A stretch of 54,566 nucleotides of DNA from Catenulispora pinisilvae (GTDB lineage: Bacteria; Actinomycetota; Actinomycetes; Streptomycetales; Catenulisporaceae): contig NZ_JAAFZA010000050.1 in assembly GCF_015356865.1 (NCBI RefSeq), positions 1 to 54,566 on the forward strand, written 5' to 3'. Within the stretch, counting starts at the first letter, position 1. The number at the start of each line of letters is the position of its first letter. Shown here piece after piece: positions 17,609 to 25,734 of the stretch. The translations under genes and the position numbers were made by a program. The notes under the pieces were generated by a model. It was not told the origin of the DNA. It made no database searches and was given only the letters and a program-made list of their open reading frames with translations.

Positions 17609-17643
17609 TGTACGCATACAGGAGTGCGTACGGAATGCGTACA
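17609..17643. promoter_or_regulatory. 35-bp IclR-type operator, copy 2 (Rieske oxygenase promoter)
   Basis: Outer arms TGTACGCAT (17609-17617) and ATGCGTACA (17635-17643) with an inner TGCGTACG (17625-17632). It ends 29 bp before the GTG of the oxygenase gene, where a bound regulator could block or assist RNA polymerase. Confidence 0.75.
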
Positions 17644-17672
17644 GACTTCACGCAGCCGAGGAGGATCCGTCT

Positions 17673-18851
17673 GTGACCGCGATCGCCAACAAGATGACCA
17701 ACGATGAGGCCACGGGGGCCGAGGAGGAAGTCAAAGACCCGGTCTACACCGGACCCGGCACGGTTGCGGGTCGCCTGATGCGCAGTTACTGGCAGCCGGT
17801 CAAGAAATCGCAGGACGTTCCGAACGGGACCGCGCATCCGCTGACCGTCATGGGGGAGCAGTTCACGCTCTACCGCGGCCGGGACGGCCAGGCCGCCGTG
17901 CTGGCCCCGCGGTGTGCGCACCGGCTCACCGTCCTGTCCGTGGGGACGGTTGAAGACGGCGGCCTGCGATGCATGTTCCACGGCTGGAAGTTCGGGCCCG
18001 ACGGACGGTGTCTTGAGGCTCCCGGCGAGTCGGAGGCGCTGGTGCGGAAGGCATCGGTGCGCTCGTACCCGACGCGTGAGGCCTACGGGCTGATCTTCGT
18101 CTTCCTGGGCCGGGGTGCGGAGCCGCCGTTCCCGGATCTCGCGGGGTTCTCCCGCGAGCACGGACATGACTTCGAGTCAGCTGCTGTCATCGAGCCCCTC
18201 GAGTACACGCGACGCTGCAACTTCTTCTCCAATGTGGAGAACGGCGTCGACCACGCACACGTGCCCTTCACTCATCGGCTCTCGTCCGATCCGAATCGGA
18301 CCAAGGAGGGTTTCTCACCGGCCGCGGCGCACCAGACGCCCATCACCGTGCACCGGGGGAGGTCCCTGATCCACACCCGCGAGATCGACCAGGACAGCCC
18401 TTACCGAGCCACCTTCCTCATGCCCAACGCACTCCACCTCGTCGTGGCCGGCCGCAACGGCCTGCTCGAACAGTTCGCCTGGCGCGTCCCGATCGACGAC
18501 GAGGTTCACATGAGCTTCGGCGTCATGGGCCACTTCCTCACTCCGGAAGGCGTAGCAGCACACGTGCGCAGGCGGGAGGAGGTAGCCGCACGACGGGAAC
18601 CCTTTATATCGGCGATCGACGCCGCCGAGCTCATCATCGCCGGCAAGGCGCCCATCACCGACTTCCTGGACCACCCGGACCTGGTCAATCTCGAAGACCA
18701 CGTCGCGCAGGTCGGCATGGGCCGGCTGGCCGATCGGGAAAACGAGCGGCTCGGCGAATCGGACAAGGGAGTCGTGCAAGTCCGGCGGATGTGGCGGCGG
18801 CATCTTGACGCGTTCGACCGCGGCGAGCCGCTCGACACGACCTGGGCCTAG
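17673..18851 (+). CDS. Rieske aromatic-ring oxygenase, phthalate 4,5-dioxygenase/VanA-like
   Basis: A 392-aa oxygenase component. The Rieske cluster ligands are CAH and CMFH (RCAHRLTVL... LRCMFHGWKF, about residues 76-97). The mononuclear iron site is seen in the NVENGVDHAHVPFTH segment with its Asp and two His. The opening RLMRSYWQPV is typical of the OphA2/phthalate-4,5-dioxygenase branch. I chose GTG at 17673 because GGAGGA lies upstream; the frame also runs open from 17430 through the operators. With the divergent reductase it forms a two-component system that would hydroxylate or O-demethylate an aromatic acid. It is shorter than many relatives, and the substrate is inferred only as phthalate-, vanillate- or similar. 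Confidence 0.87.
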   Translation: MTAIANKMTNDEATGAEEEVKDPVYTGPGTVAGRLMRSYWQPVKKSQDVPNGTAHPLTVMGEQFTLYRGRDGQAAVLAPRCAHRLTVLSVGTVEDGGLRCMFHGWKFGPDGRCLEAPGESEALVRKASVRSYPTREAYGLIFVFLGRGAEPPFPDLAGFSREHGHDFESAAVIEPLEYTRRCNFFSNVENGVDHAHVPFTHRLSSDPNRTKEGFSPAAAHQTPITVHRGRSLIHTREIDQDSPYRATFLMPNALHLVVAGRNGLLEQFAWRVPIDDEVHMSFGVMGHFLTPEGVAAHVRRREEVAARREPFISAIDAAELIIAGKAPITDFLDHPDLVNLEDHVAQVGMGRLADRENERLGESDKGVVQVRRMWRRHLDAFDRGEPLDTTWA

Positions 18852-18900
18852 CCCCTTACAGAGCCGTCTCCAATCGATGCAGAACGGAGTGTTCCTGTTG

Positions 18901-20013
18901 ATGAACAGACGAGTCCGGTCCACCGTCACTCTGGTTGTCCTCGCGATGGTCATGGCCACCGCGGCATGCTCCTCCTCCGTGGGGTCCGCGGGCGGAGGCG
19001 CCAAATTCACCGCCTCGAGTCTGAGCCAGGTGGTCCAGCAAGCCAAGCAGGAGGGGCAGCTGAACCTCGTGTGGGGCGAAGGGGTTCTGGGCGGGACAAA
19101 GGGCCTGCCCAAACTGGCCGAGGGTTTCCGGAAGCACTTCGGACTGCCCGCCGACTTCAAGGTGAGCTTCACTCCCGGGCCCTCGCAGGCGCAGATGGCC
19201 GCATCCCTGGACCAGGAGGTCCAGGCTGGCCAGAACTCGACGAGCGACATCATGATCGCCTATCCGGCGGTCTTCCGGATGCTGCTCGGGGCCGGAGTGA
19301 CCGTCTTCAAACCCGAGGACTGGTCGTGGGCGACCGACATCCCCAAACCGGCGGTGCAAGGCGGCGGGGTCGCCGTCGCCGTGGTGACCAGCATCCCGGT
19401 CATCACGTACAACTCGAAGAAGGTCACCGACCCGCCGAAGTCGATGCAAGACCTCCTCGCGCCGCGGTGGAAGGGACGCGTCGCCAGCACGCCGTACGCG
19501 TCGAACTTCCCCAACTTCGCCGCGACGATCGGCCAGGACCAGGCCCTTTCCTACATCACCGCGTTCTCCAAGCAGCTCGGTGGTCTCATTCCGTGCACCG
19601 AGGACAACCGGGTGCTCAGCGGTGAGTTCGACGCCCTCGCCTTCGACTGCGATCAGAGCACCACGCTGGAGAACATGCGCGCGGGCGGGGCCCTGCGCTA
19701 CGTGATCCCGTCCGACGCGGCGATGCTGACGCAGTACATGCTGGGGACCCCGGTGAATTCGGCACACCCGGCAGCCGCTCAACTCTTCATCGACTACCTG
19801 ATGACCCGTGAAGCACAGGACACGCTGTGGAACGTCGCGGCGGGGGATTCGGTCTTCGTCAAGGGTTCGAATATAGAGAAGTTGGTCGCCGCGAGCCAGG
19901 CCGACGGTGTCACGTTCCACGACTGGGATCTCGATGCTGTCCTGGCTGACAAGGACTGGCCCAGTTCCGAATACCTTCAGAACCAGGTCTCGATCCTGAC
20001 CAAGACGAAATAG
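18901..20013 (+). CDS. ABC transporter substrate-binding lipoprotein (FbpA/PotD-like)
   Basis: A 370-aa extracytoplasmic solute-binding protein. It starts with a basic-hydrophobic signal (MNRRVRSTVTLVVLAMVMA) and a lipobox-like TAAC, then a small-residue linker. The body has features of the iron/polyamine-type family (LNLVWGEGVL, DIMIAYPAVFRML, LLAPRWKGRVAS, and a late YLMTREAQDTLWN helix). The ATG at 18901 is used; one at 18877 is an alternative. It follows the oxygenase gene by 49 bp and precedes a matching permease. In this context the ligand is more likely the aromatic acid or an anionic analogue than iron. Confidence 0.82.
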   Translation: MNRRVRSTVTLVVLAMVMATAACSSSVGSAGGGAKFTASSLSQVVQQAKQEGQLNLVWGEGVLGGTKGLPKLAEGFRKHFGLPADFKVSFTPGPSQAQMAASLDQEVQAGQNSTSDIMIAYPAVFRMLLGAGVTVFKPEDWSWATDIPKPAVQGGGVAVAVVTSIPVITYNSKKVTDPPKSMQDLLAPRWKGRVASTPYASNFPNFAATIGQDQALSYITAFSKQLGGLIPCTEDNRVLSGEFDALAFDCDQSTTLENMRAGGALRYVIPSDAAMLTQYMLGTPVNSAHPAAAQLFIDYLMTREAQDTLWNVAAGDSVFVKGSNIEKLVAASQADGVTFHDWDLDAVLADKDWPSSEYLQNQVSILTKTK

Positions 20014-20058
20014 CGGTGGGGACGTGCGGGCGATGAACCACCTCACTAAGGAGGATCG

Positions 20059-21843
20059 ATGACCCTGACCAGAACCCCGCCGGACGACGTCCTCGCCGCG
20101 CCACCGGATGAGACGCGAGCACGTCGAGAACGGTCGATCGGGCCGGCCGGTCTGCTCCTGGCCGCATCGGCCGTCGCGCTGGCCATCCTGTCGCTGCTCG
20201 GGCTGATCGTCGTCGTCGCCTTCAACACGAATGGCATCCGCGGCACCGCGACCTGGACGAACTTCCACGACCTGTTTCAGAGCTCGTTCGCGGTGCAGTC
20301 GATCGGCAACACCCTGATCTACATGGCGGTCGCGACCGTGACCTCGGTGCTGATCGGCGTGCCGGCCGCGTGGATCATCGAGCGGACGGACCTTCCCGGC
20401 AAGTCGATGGTTCACGCGTTCTTCGTCGTGGGCATGCTGATCCCCGGCTTCTTCGTCGCGATGGGGTGGCTCATCATGTTCCACCCGCACGTGGGACTGG
20501 TGAACGAGCTCTTCGCCTCGGTGTTCCACACCAAGTCCGGCCCCTTCAACGTCGTGACGATTCCAGGGATGGGATTCGTTCAGGGTCTGAGCCTGGCGCC
20601 GGTCGTGTTCGCCATGACCTCGGCGACCTTCAAGACCATGGATCAGTCCCTGGAGGAGGCCGCGCGTACCGCCGGCGGCACCTTCCTGCAGCAGATGCGC
20701 CGAGTGACCCTGCCGCTGTCGTGGCCGAGCATTCTCGCCGCCACGCTATACGTGGCCATCATCGCGTTCGGGGCCTTCGACATTCCCGCCATCATCGGCC
20801 TGTCCGCGCGCAAGTTCACGTTCAGCACCTTCCTCTTCTACAACGTGAACCCCCAGGCGGGCTTTCCCCGGTACGGGCTGGTCGCCGCTTTCAGCACCTT
20901 CATGATCGTGATCGGCGGCTTGCTGAGCTGGTCCTACTCACGTGTGCTGCGGAGAGCGAATCAGTATCGGGTGATCACCGGGAAGAACTACAAGCCCTCT
21001 GTCGTCGCACTGGGGCGCTGGACCTGGGGAGCCTGGGCCTTTCTCGGCTCCTACATCCTCATCGCGACGGTCATGCCGCTGCTGGGTGTTCTCTGGTCGG
21101 CGCTGTCGCCTCAGCAGCAGCCCCTCTCGGTGTCCGCGCTCTCCTCGATCAACCTGGACAATCTCACGCAATTGCCGTGGCCTTTGGTGCGCAGCGCCCT
21201 TCTCCATACCGTGATCATCATGCTCGCGGTGCCGACGCTCACGTTGATCTGGAGCACCGTCTTCTCCTGGATCACTGTCCGCTCGAAGTACAGATTTCGC
21301 GCAGTCTTCGACTACGTCGCGTTCGTCCCGCACGCCGTGCCCAGCCTGATCCTCGGAATGGGGGCGTTCCTGTTCTCGCTGTTCGTTCTCCCCAAGTCCT
21401 GGGGGCTCTACGGTTCGCTCCTGCTGCTGGTGGTACTCATGTCGCTGGTCGCGGTGAGTTTCGGCTCGCGAATGACGAACTCCGCTCTGATGCAGATTCA
21501 TCCGGAGCTGGAGGAGGCGGCAGCCGTCTCCGGGGCCAGTCTTCTGACAACCTTTCGGCGGGTACTCGCGCCGCTGCTCCGGCCGACATTCCAGAACGCG
21601 TGGCTATGGCTCGCGGTCCTGTCGTTCCGGGACTTGACGGTCCCTCTCATAATGTTCTCGCGAGACAACATGACGCTCTCCGTCACCGTCTGGAACCTCT
21701 GGTCGGGCGGCAACCCGGGACAGGCTGCGATGATAACCGTGCTGATGCTCATTGTCGTTTCCCCGCTCGCGCTACTCTACCTGCGGCTTTCGCGGGGAAA
21801 TCCGAGCCCTCAGGTGGGCGCACAGGTAGGAAAGGAAGGGTGA
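20059..21843 (+). CDS. ABC transporter permease, two fused MetI-type halves (FbpB-like)
   Basis: A 594-aa inner-membrane protein with about 12 hydrophobic segments in two repeated halves. Each half carries an EAA-loop for the ATPase: LEEAARTAGG near residue 198 and LEEAAAVSGAS near residue 482. One chain therefore replaces two permease subunits. The ATG at 20059 follows AGGAGG at ideal spacing. It lies between the binding-protein gene and the first aldolase-family gene, whose ATG directly follows the permease stop. The ATPase partner is probably the minus-strand gene at 24434-25630, under the same operator type. Confidence 0.88.
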   Translation: MTLTRTPPDDVLAAPPDETRARRERSIGPAGLLLAASAVALAILSLLGLIVVVAFNTNGIRGTATWTNFHDLFQSSFAVQSIGNTLIYMAVATVTSVLIGVPAAWIIERTDLPGKSMVHAFFVVGMLIPGFFVAMGWLIMFHPHVGLVNELFASVFHTKSGPFNVVTIPGMGFVQGLSLAPVVFAMTSATFKTMDQSLEEAARTAGGTFLQQMRRVTLPLSWPSILAATLYVAIIAFGAFDIPAIIGLSARKFTFSTFLFYNVNPQAGFPRYGLVAAFSTFMIVIGGLLSWSYSRVLRRANQYRVITGKNYKPSVVALGRWTWGAWAFLGSYILIATVMPLLGVLWSALSPQQQPLSVSALSSINLDNLTQLPWPLVRSALLHTVIIMLAVPTLTLIWSTVFSWITVRSKYRFRAVFDYVAFVPHAVPSLILGMGAFLFSLFVLPKSWGLYGSLLLLVVLMSLVAVSFGSRMTNSALMQIHPELEEAAAVSGASLLTTFRRVLAPLLRPTFQNAWLWLAVLSFRDLTVPLIMFSRDNMTLSVTVWNLWSGGNPGQAAMITVLMLIVVSPLALLYLRLSRGNPSPQVGAQVGKEG

Positions 21844-22572
21844 ATGACGACAGTCACGGATATCGTGGCCGCGAATCGGATCCTGGCGCACCATGGGGTG
21901 CTCAACGCCTACGGGCACATCAGCGCACGGGACCCGGATGACGCCGAAGCCTTCTATCTGTCGCGGTCGTTGAGTGCCAGTCAAGTCGGCGAAGGCGACA
22001 TCATGCGTTTCGACCTCGAAGGCGACGCCATGGCCGACGATAGGCGGGCGCCGTATGTCGAGCGCTTTATTCACGCAGCCATCTACGCCGCCCGCCCGGA
22101 TGTGCATTGTGTCTTGCACGCGCACACCGAGGAGATCCTTCCCTTCACCATCACCAGCGAGCCCTTTCGGGCGGTGATCCGGAGCGTGAGCGATATCGGT
22201 GTGGAGGTGCCGAGGTGGGACATCCGCACCGGATTCGGCGACGCGACGAACCTGCTGGTCTCCACGATCGAGCATGGGCGTGATCTGGCGGCGACTCTCG
22301 GCGGGCACTCGATGGTGCTCATGCGCGGGCACGGTTTCACCTCCTGCGGGCCTTCGGTCTTGAGGACCGTGAGCACCGCGGTGAACCTGCCTCGAAATGC
22401 CCGGGTACTGCTCGCGGCCCGGCAGATGCGGGGACCCGTCGTCGCGATGTCCGCGGCGGAAATGGCCAGTGTGAGCGGTGTCAGCGGGCGCGACCTCGGC
22501 CCCGACAGCCCGGCGGCCCGACGCGGCTGGAACCTGTGGCTTGCCGAAGTCGGGCTCGACGGCGCCGAGTGA
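21844..22572 (+). CDS. class II aldolase/adducin family protein 1 (possible dihydroxyphthalate-type decarboxylase)
   Basis: A 242-aa zinc-dependent class II aldolase-fold protein. The first metal pair is HAHTEE (about residue 92), and a further histidine is in MRGHGFTSCG (about residue 162). The N-terminal AYGHISARD is the phosphate-loop-like segment of the family. The start codon immediately follows the permease stop, so it is translated with it. Members in phthalate clusters decarboxylate dihydroxyphthalates; next to a Rieske oxygenase a ring-acid decarboxylase is a reasonable inference. Aldolase or dehydratase activity remains possible. Confidence 0.78.
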   Translation: MTTVTDIVAANRILAHHGVLNAYGHISARDPDDAEAFYLSRSLSASQVGEGDIMRFDLEGDAMADDRRAPYVERFIHAAIYAARPDVHCVLHAHTEEILPFTITSEPFRAVIRSVSDIGVEVPRWDIRTGFGDATNLLVSTIEHGRDLAATLGGHSMVLMRGHGFTSCGPSVLRTVSTAVNLPRNARVLLAARQMRGPVVAMSAAEMASVSGVSGRDLGPDSPAARRGWNLWLAEVGLDGAE

Positions 22573-22647
22573 GCGGCGAACATGCGGCTGGCAACCGAAT
22601 AGCTGCTGTTCGAATACAGGAGGAACTGTGAGACCTGAGGAGGAGTC

Positions 22648-23385
22648 ATGACACCGGTGGAGAAGGCACGCCGCCAAGCGGTCCTAGCGTCCCGGGCCCT
22701 GGCTGCATCAGGACAGGGCGACATGATCTGGGGGCATGCCGCGGTGCGCGATCCGGAAGGGCGAGGCATCTGGATCAAGGCCCCGGGCTGGGGGCTCGAG
22801 GAGGTGCGGGACGAGCGACTGCAACTCGTCTCCTTCGATGGCGAAGTCCTGGCCGGATCGGGGACGCCCCACAAGGAGTGCCCGATCCATCTGGAACTGC
22901 TCAGTGCCCGAAGCGCATTGCAGTGCTCGGTGCATACTCACGCCCGAGCCGCTGTGGCCTTCGCGTCCCTGGGCACACCGTTACTGGCCGTCTCTCACGA
23001 GGGTGCCCTGTTCGGCGGTGAGGATGTGCCTCGTTTCCGCGATACCGGCAGCCTCATCGCGAGCCCGGAACTGGGGCGGCGACTCGCCGCCGCGATCGGT
23101 GACGCGCCCGCCGCTCTCATGCCCAAGCACGGCCTGGTCGCCGCGGGCAACACTGTGGGCGCCGCCGTCATGCACGCCGTGCTCCTGGAGCAGGCCTGCC
23201 GTACTCAGCTCGATGCGATGGCGGCCGGCCACGTGACCGTGCATTCCGATCCCGCCGAGGCCTTGGCCAAACGCGCACTGTGCTGGCCCCCGCACCAACT
23301 CGAAGCCGGCTGGCGCTATCTGTTGCGCAAGTCCGTCGGCGCCGGTGAGCCGCCCGACTGGAAGGACGAGGAGTACCTCCCATGA
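22648..23385 (+). CDS. class II aldolase/adducin family protein 2 (diverged tandem paralogue)
   Basis: A 245-aa protein of the same family as its upstream neighbour. Metal-site histidines appear in VHTHARAAVAF (about residue 94) and MPKHGLVAAGN (about residue 155). It keeps ECPIHLELLSAR, the helix before the metal pair. The ATG at 22648 has GAGGAGTC directly upstream. The two paralogues differ in their N-terminal loop (GDMIWGHAAVRD here), so they may form a hetero-oligomer or act on successive substrates. Its stop overlaps the ATG of a dienelactone-hydrolase relic by 4 bp. Confidence 0.78.
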   Translation: MTPVEKARRQAVLASRALAASGQGDMIWGHAAVRDPEGRGIWIKAPGWGLEEVRDERLQLVSFDGEVLAGSGTPHKECPIHLELLSARSALQCSVHTHARAAVAFASLGTPLLAVSHEGALFGGEDVPRFRDTGSLIASPELGRRLAAAIGDAPAALMPKHGLVAAGNTVGAAVMHAVLLEQACRTQLDAMAAGHVTVHSDPAEALAKRALCWPPHQLEAGWRYLLRKSVGAGEPPDWKDEEYLP

Positions 23386-23465
23386 GCAATTACGAGGCGG
23401 GCGCCGCGTCCGCGGCCTGGGAACGAACCTGGTCCTTCCTCGACCGCCATCTGCCTGCCGGCTGA
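23382..23465 (+). pseudogene. dienelactone hydrolase C-terminal relic (27 codons)
   Basis: An ATG overlaps the preceding stop (ATGA) and opens a 27-codon frame containing AAWERTWSFLDRHL. That matches from memory the final helix of dienelactone-hydrolase-family proteins. The start and the C-terminus survive while the roughly 200 residues between, including the catalytic Cys/Asp/His, are missing. An internal deletion of a former operon gene explains this best. Confidence 0.5.
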
Positions 23466-23504
23466 TTTTCTGTTCGGGGCAGGCTTTCCGTTCCGGTCGG
23501 GCTT

Positions 23505-24317
23505 TCAGGTCAGGCGAGAAATCCGGTCGGCATGCTCCAGGAGGGCGGGAAGGAACTCACTGAGTGCCTTCTCGCTGCCCACCTGCGGGTTGGTGACATT
23601 CACCGAGAGCGCGGCGATGGTCTTGCCGTTCGAGTCCAGGACCGGGGCCGCGATCACGAGGTAGCCGAGCTCGATCTCACTGTCGACCAGCGCGTAGCCG
23701 TCGGTTCGCGCCTCGTCGACGGCTCGCAGAATGGCCTCGGGGTCGGTGAGGGTGAGATGGGTGTGCGCCTGGGGTTGGCGGTCGGCCAGGGCGGCGGCTG
23801 CCTCCTCGGGCGTCATCGCCGCCATGAACACGCGTCCAGAGGCTGTGCAGTAGGCGGGAAGCCGCCTGCCCAGCCTGCCGAGCAGACCGCCGACGGCGAG
23901 CACGCGGTCTGCGTCTGCGCGTGCGACGACGACCGTCTCGCCCTCGTCCCACACCGTCAGGGCGACTGTCTCGCGGAGCAGGTCGCGAAGACTCTCGAGG
24001 TACGGCTGGGCGATCGAACTCAGCGAATCGGACCCGATGTAGGCCGAGCCGAGTCGAAGCACCCTTCTGGTCGGGGTGAAGCGCTTGCCGTCGAACCGGA
24101 GGTAGCCCAGCTCGGTGAGGGTCAGCAGGCACCGCCTCGCGGTGGGCCGGCTCAGATCGGTCAACCTGGCGGTCTCGGCGATGGTCAACGGCAGCCTGGC
24201 AGCGGCGAACGCCTCCAGTACCGCGATGCCCTTCGCCAGCCCGGCCAGGCCATCACCGCCGCCCCGTGGCCGGGCATCCTTGACTTCCGCCGCCGCGACA
24301 CCGTCAGACGCACCCAT
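23505..24317 (-). CDS. IclR family regulator (PcaU/PobR-like)
   Basis: A 270-aa regulator. The winged helix-turn-helix covers about residues 25-85 (GIAVLEAFAAARLPLTIAETARLTDLSRPTARR and LRFDGKRFTPTRRVLRLG in part). The effector-binding domain shows VARADADRVLAVGGLLGRLGRRLPAYCTASGRV and ends in VTNPQVGSEKAL, typical of regulators of protocatechuate and hydroxybenzoate genes. The ATG at 24317 has GGGGAG upstream and is preferred to a GTG at 24344. Its own promoter carries one of the four 35-bp operators. It most likely governs the oxygenase, importer and decarboxylase genes and itself. Confidence 0.88.
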   Translation of the reverse strand: MGASDGVAAAEVKDARPRGGGDGLAGLAKGIAVLEAFAAARLPLTIAETARLTDLSRPTARRCLLTLTELGYLRFDGKRFTPTRRVLRLGSAYIGSDSLSSIAQPYLESLRDLLRETVALTVWDEGETVVVARADADRVLAVGGLLGRLGRRLPAYCTASGRVFMAAMTPEEAAAALADRQPQAHTHLTLTDPEAILRAVDEARTDGYALVDSEIELGYLVIAAPVLDSNGKTIAALSVNVTNPQVGSEKALSEFLPALLEHADRISRLT

Positions 24318-24328
24318 CCATGCTCCCC

Positions 24329-24363
24329 TGTACGCATCTGCCACTCTGTACGATATGCGTACA
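24329..24363. promoter_or_regulatory. 35-bp IclR-type operator, copy 3 (iclR autoregulation)
   Basis: Arms TGTACGCAT (24329-24337) and ATGCGTACA (24355-24363). An inner TGTACG at 24347 makes a near-perfect 17-bp palindrome, TGTACGATATGCGTACA, with the right arm. It ends 11 bp before the regulator's ATG, as expected for self-repression. Confidence 0.78.
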
Positions 24364-24433
24364 TCCTAGTCCAGGGAGAGGGGCGACTTCAATGTGGTCA
24401 CGCCTGGGTCGGTTCGTGGGCTGATGGGCGCGG

Positions 24434-25630
24434 TCAGCGGGGGAGTAGCCACGTGGCGTCGGCGGCGAAGGCGACCGTGACGGTCGACTCGCGGCTGAAG
24501 CGGACGTCGGCCTCGGCTCGGACGAGCAGGGCGGTGTCGTTGACGCACACGGTGTACTCGGTCAACTCGCCGAGGAACTGTGCTGAGAGCACGCGGCCGG
24601 TCATGGAGTGCGCGGTGGTCTGCTCGGCGGGGGCGGTCAGGCGGATGTTCTCCGGTCGTACGCACAGGGTGACCGCGGTACCGGCGGGAGTGGGCGTCGC
24701 GCTTCGTGCGGGCAGTGGGACGCCGAGTGCGGACTGGACGAGGTGGGTACTCACGCCCGGTTGAGGGCTCTGCAGGACCTCCGCCTCGACGAAGTTCGTT
24801 CGCCCTATGAAGCCGGCGACGAACGCGTTGGCCGGGTGCTCGTAGATCTCCCGTGGTGCACCGATCTGCTGGATGACGCCGGCTTGCATGACGGCGATCC
24901 GGGTCGACATCGCCAGGGCCTCGGTCTGGTCGTGGGTCACGTAGACGGCGGTGAAATCGGACTCGGCCTGCAACCGTTTCAGCTCCACCCGCATGGTGTC
25001 GCGGAGCTTGGCGTCCAGGTTGGACAGCGGTTCGTCCAAGAGCATGATCTCCGGCTGGGCCACCATGGCCCGGGCCAGTGCCAGGCGCTGCTGCTGGCCG
25101 CCGGACAGTTGGGTGGCCGACCGCTTGGCGTAGGCGTCGAGTTCGACGGTCTCAAGGGCCTGGTGCACGGCCGTTCTGAGCTCCGCTGCCGAACTCCGGC
25201 TCTCGCGGCCGCGTACTCGCAGGGGGAACGCGACGTTCTCGAAGACCGACATGTGCGGCCAGATGGCGTATGACTGGAACACCATGCCGATGCCGCGCTT
25301 GTTGCTGGGGACGTTGATCCCGGCGGACGAGCCGTACACGGTCCGCCCCGCCAGCGAGATCTCGCCGGAGTCCGGCGTCTCCAGTCCCGCGATGGAGCGC
25401 AGGGTGGTGGTCTTCCCGCACCCAGAGGGTCCCAGGAGGGTGAAGAACTCGCCTGGCTCGATCGTCAGCGACAGGTCGTCGACAGCTCGCGGATTCCTGC
25501 CCTGCTTCGGCTCGGACGCATAGGTCTTGACGATGTGGTCGAGGACGATCGCGGGCTTCGTCCCGGCAGCCGAGTCATCCGACTCCGCGTCCGCGACCCC
25601 CTTCAGTGCCGCCGATGGTGTCCCGGACAT
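24434..25630 (-). CDS. ABC transporter ATPase (PotA/FbpC type)
   Basis: A 398-aa nucleotide-binding subunit. Walker A is GPSGCGKTT near residue 70, the Q-loop lies in FQSYAIWPHM, the signature is LSGGQQQR, Walker B is IMLLDEP with the D-loop SNLDAKLR, and the switch is VTHDQ. A TOBE-type C-terminal domain follows (about 270-398). It should energise the fused permease at 20059-21843; both genes sit in the IclR-operator group though on opposite strands. The ATG at 25630 has GAAGGGA upstream. A 35-bp operator lies 25 bp before the start. Confidence 0.9.
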   Translation of the reverse strand: MSGTPSAALKGVADAESDDSAAGTKPAIVLDHIVKTYASEPKQGRNPRAVDDLSLTIEPGEFFTLLGPSGCGKTTTLRSIAGLETPDSGEISLAGRTVYGSSAGINVPSNKRGIGMVFQSYAIWPHMSVFENVAFPLRVRGRESRSSAAELRTAVHQALETVELDAYAKRSATQLSGGQQQRLALARAMVAQPEIMLLDEPLSNLDAKLRDTMRVELKRLQAESDFTAVYVTHDQTEALAMSTRIAVMQAGVIQQIGAPREIYEHPANAFVAGFIGRTNFVEAEVLQSPQPGVSTHLVQSALGVPLPARSATPTPAGTAVTLCVRPENIRLTAPAEQTTAHSMTGRVLSAQFLGELTEYTVCVNDTALLVRAEADVRFSRESTVTVAFAADATWLLPR

Positions 25631-25654
25631 GTTTCATCCCTTCTTTCCTGTGAC

Positions 25655-25689
25655 TGTACGTATAGCGTACGTGAGCCTCTATGCGTACA
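25655..25689. promoter_or_regulatory. 35-bp IclR-type operator, copy 4 (ABC ATPase promoter)
   Basis: Arms TGTACGTAT (25655-25663) and ATGCGTACA (25681-25689) with an inner CGTACG. The element and the bases to its right (ATCTGAT, GCAGCGAGG) repeat the copy at 17481 almost base for base and in the same orientation to a minus-strand gene. Confidence 0.78.
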
Positions 25690-25734
25690 TCTGATAGCAG
25701 CGAGGAAGCCGCGTCAATAGATCGTGCGAAGGCG

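Noticed and set aside
18856..20529. A 557-codon minus-strand frame across the binding-protein and permease genes
   Set aside because: The translation has no family features and mirrors the codon bias of the clear ABC genes on the other strand.
18901..21843. Iron(III) uptake system
   Set aside because: The family resemblance exists, but the operon position behind a Rieske oxygenase and the shared IclR operator favour an organic-acid ligand.
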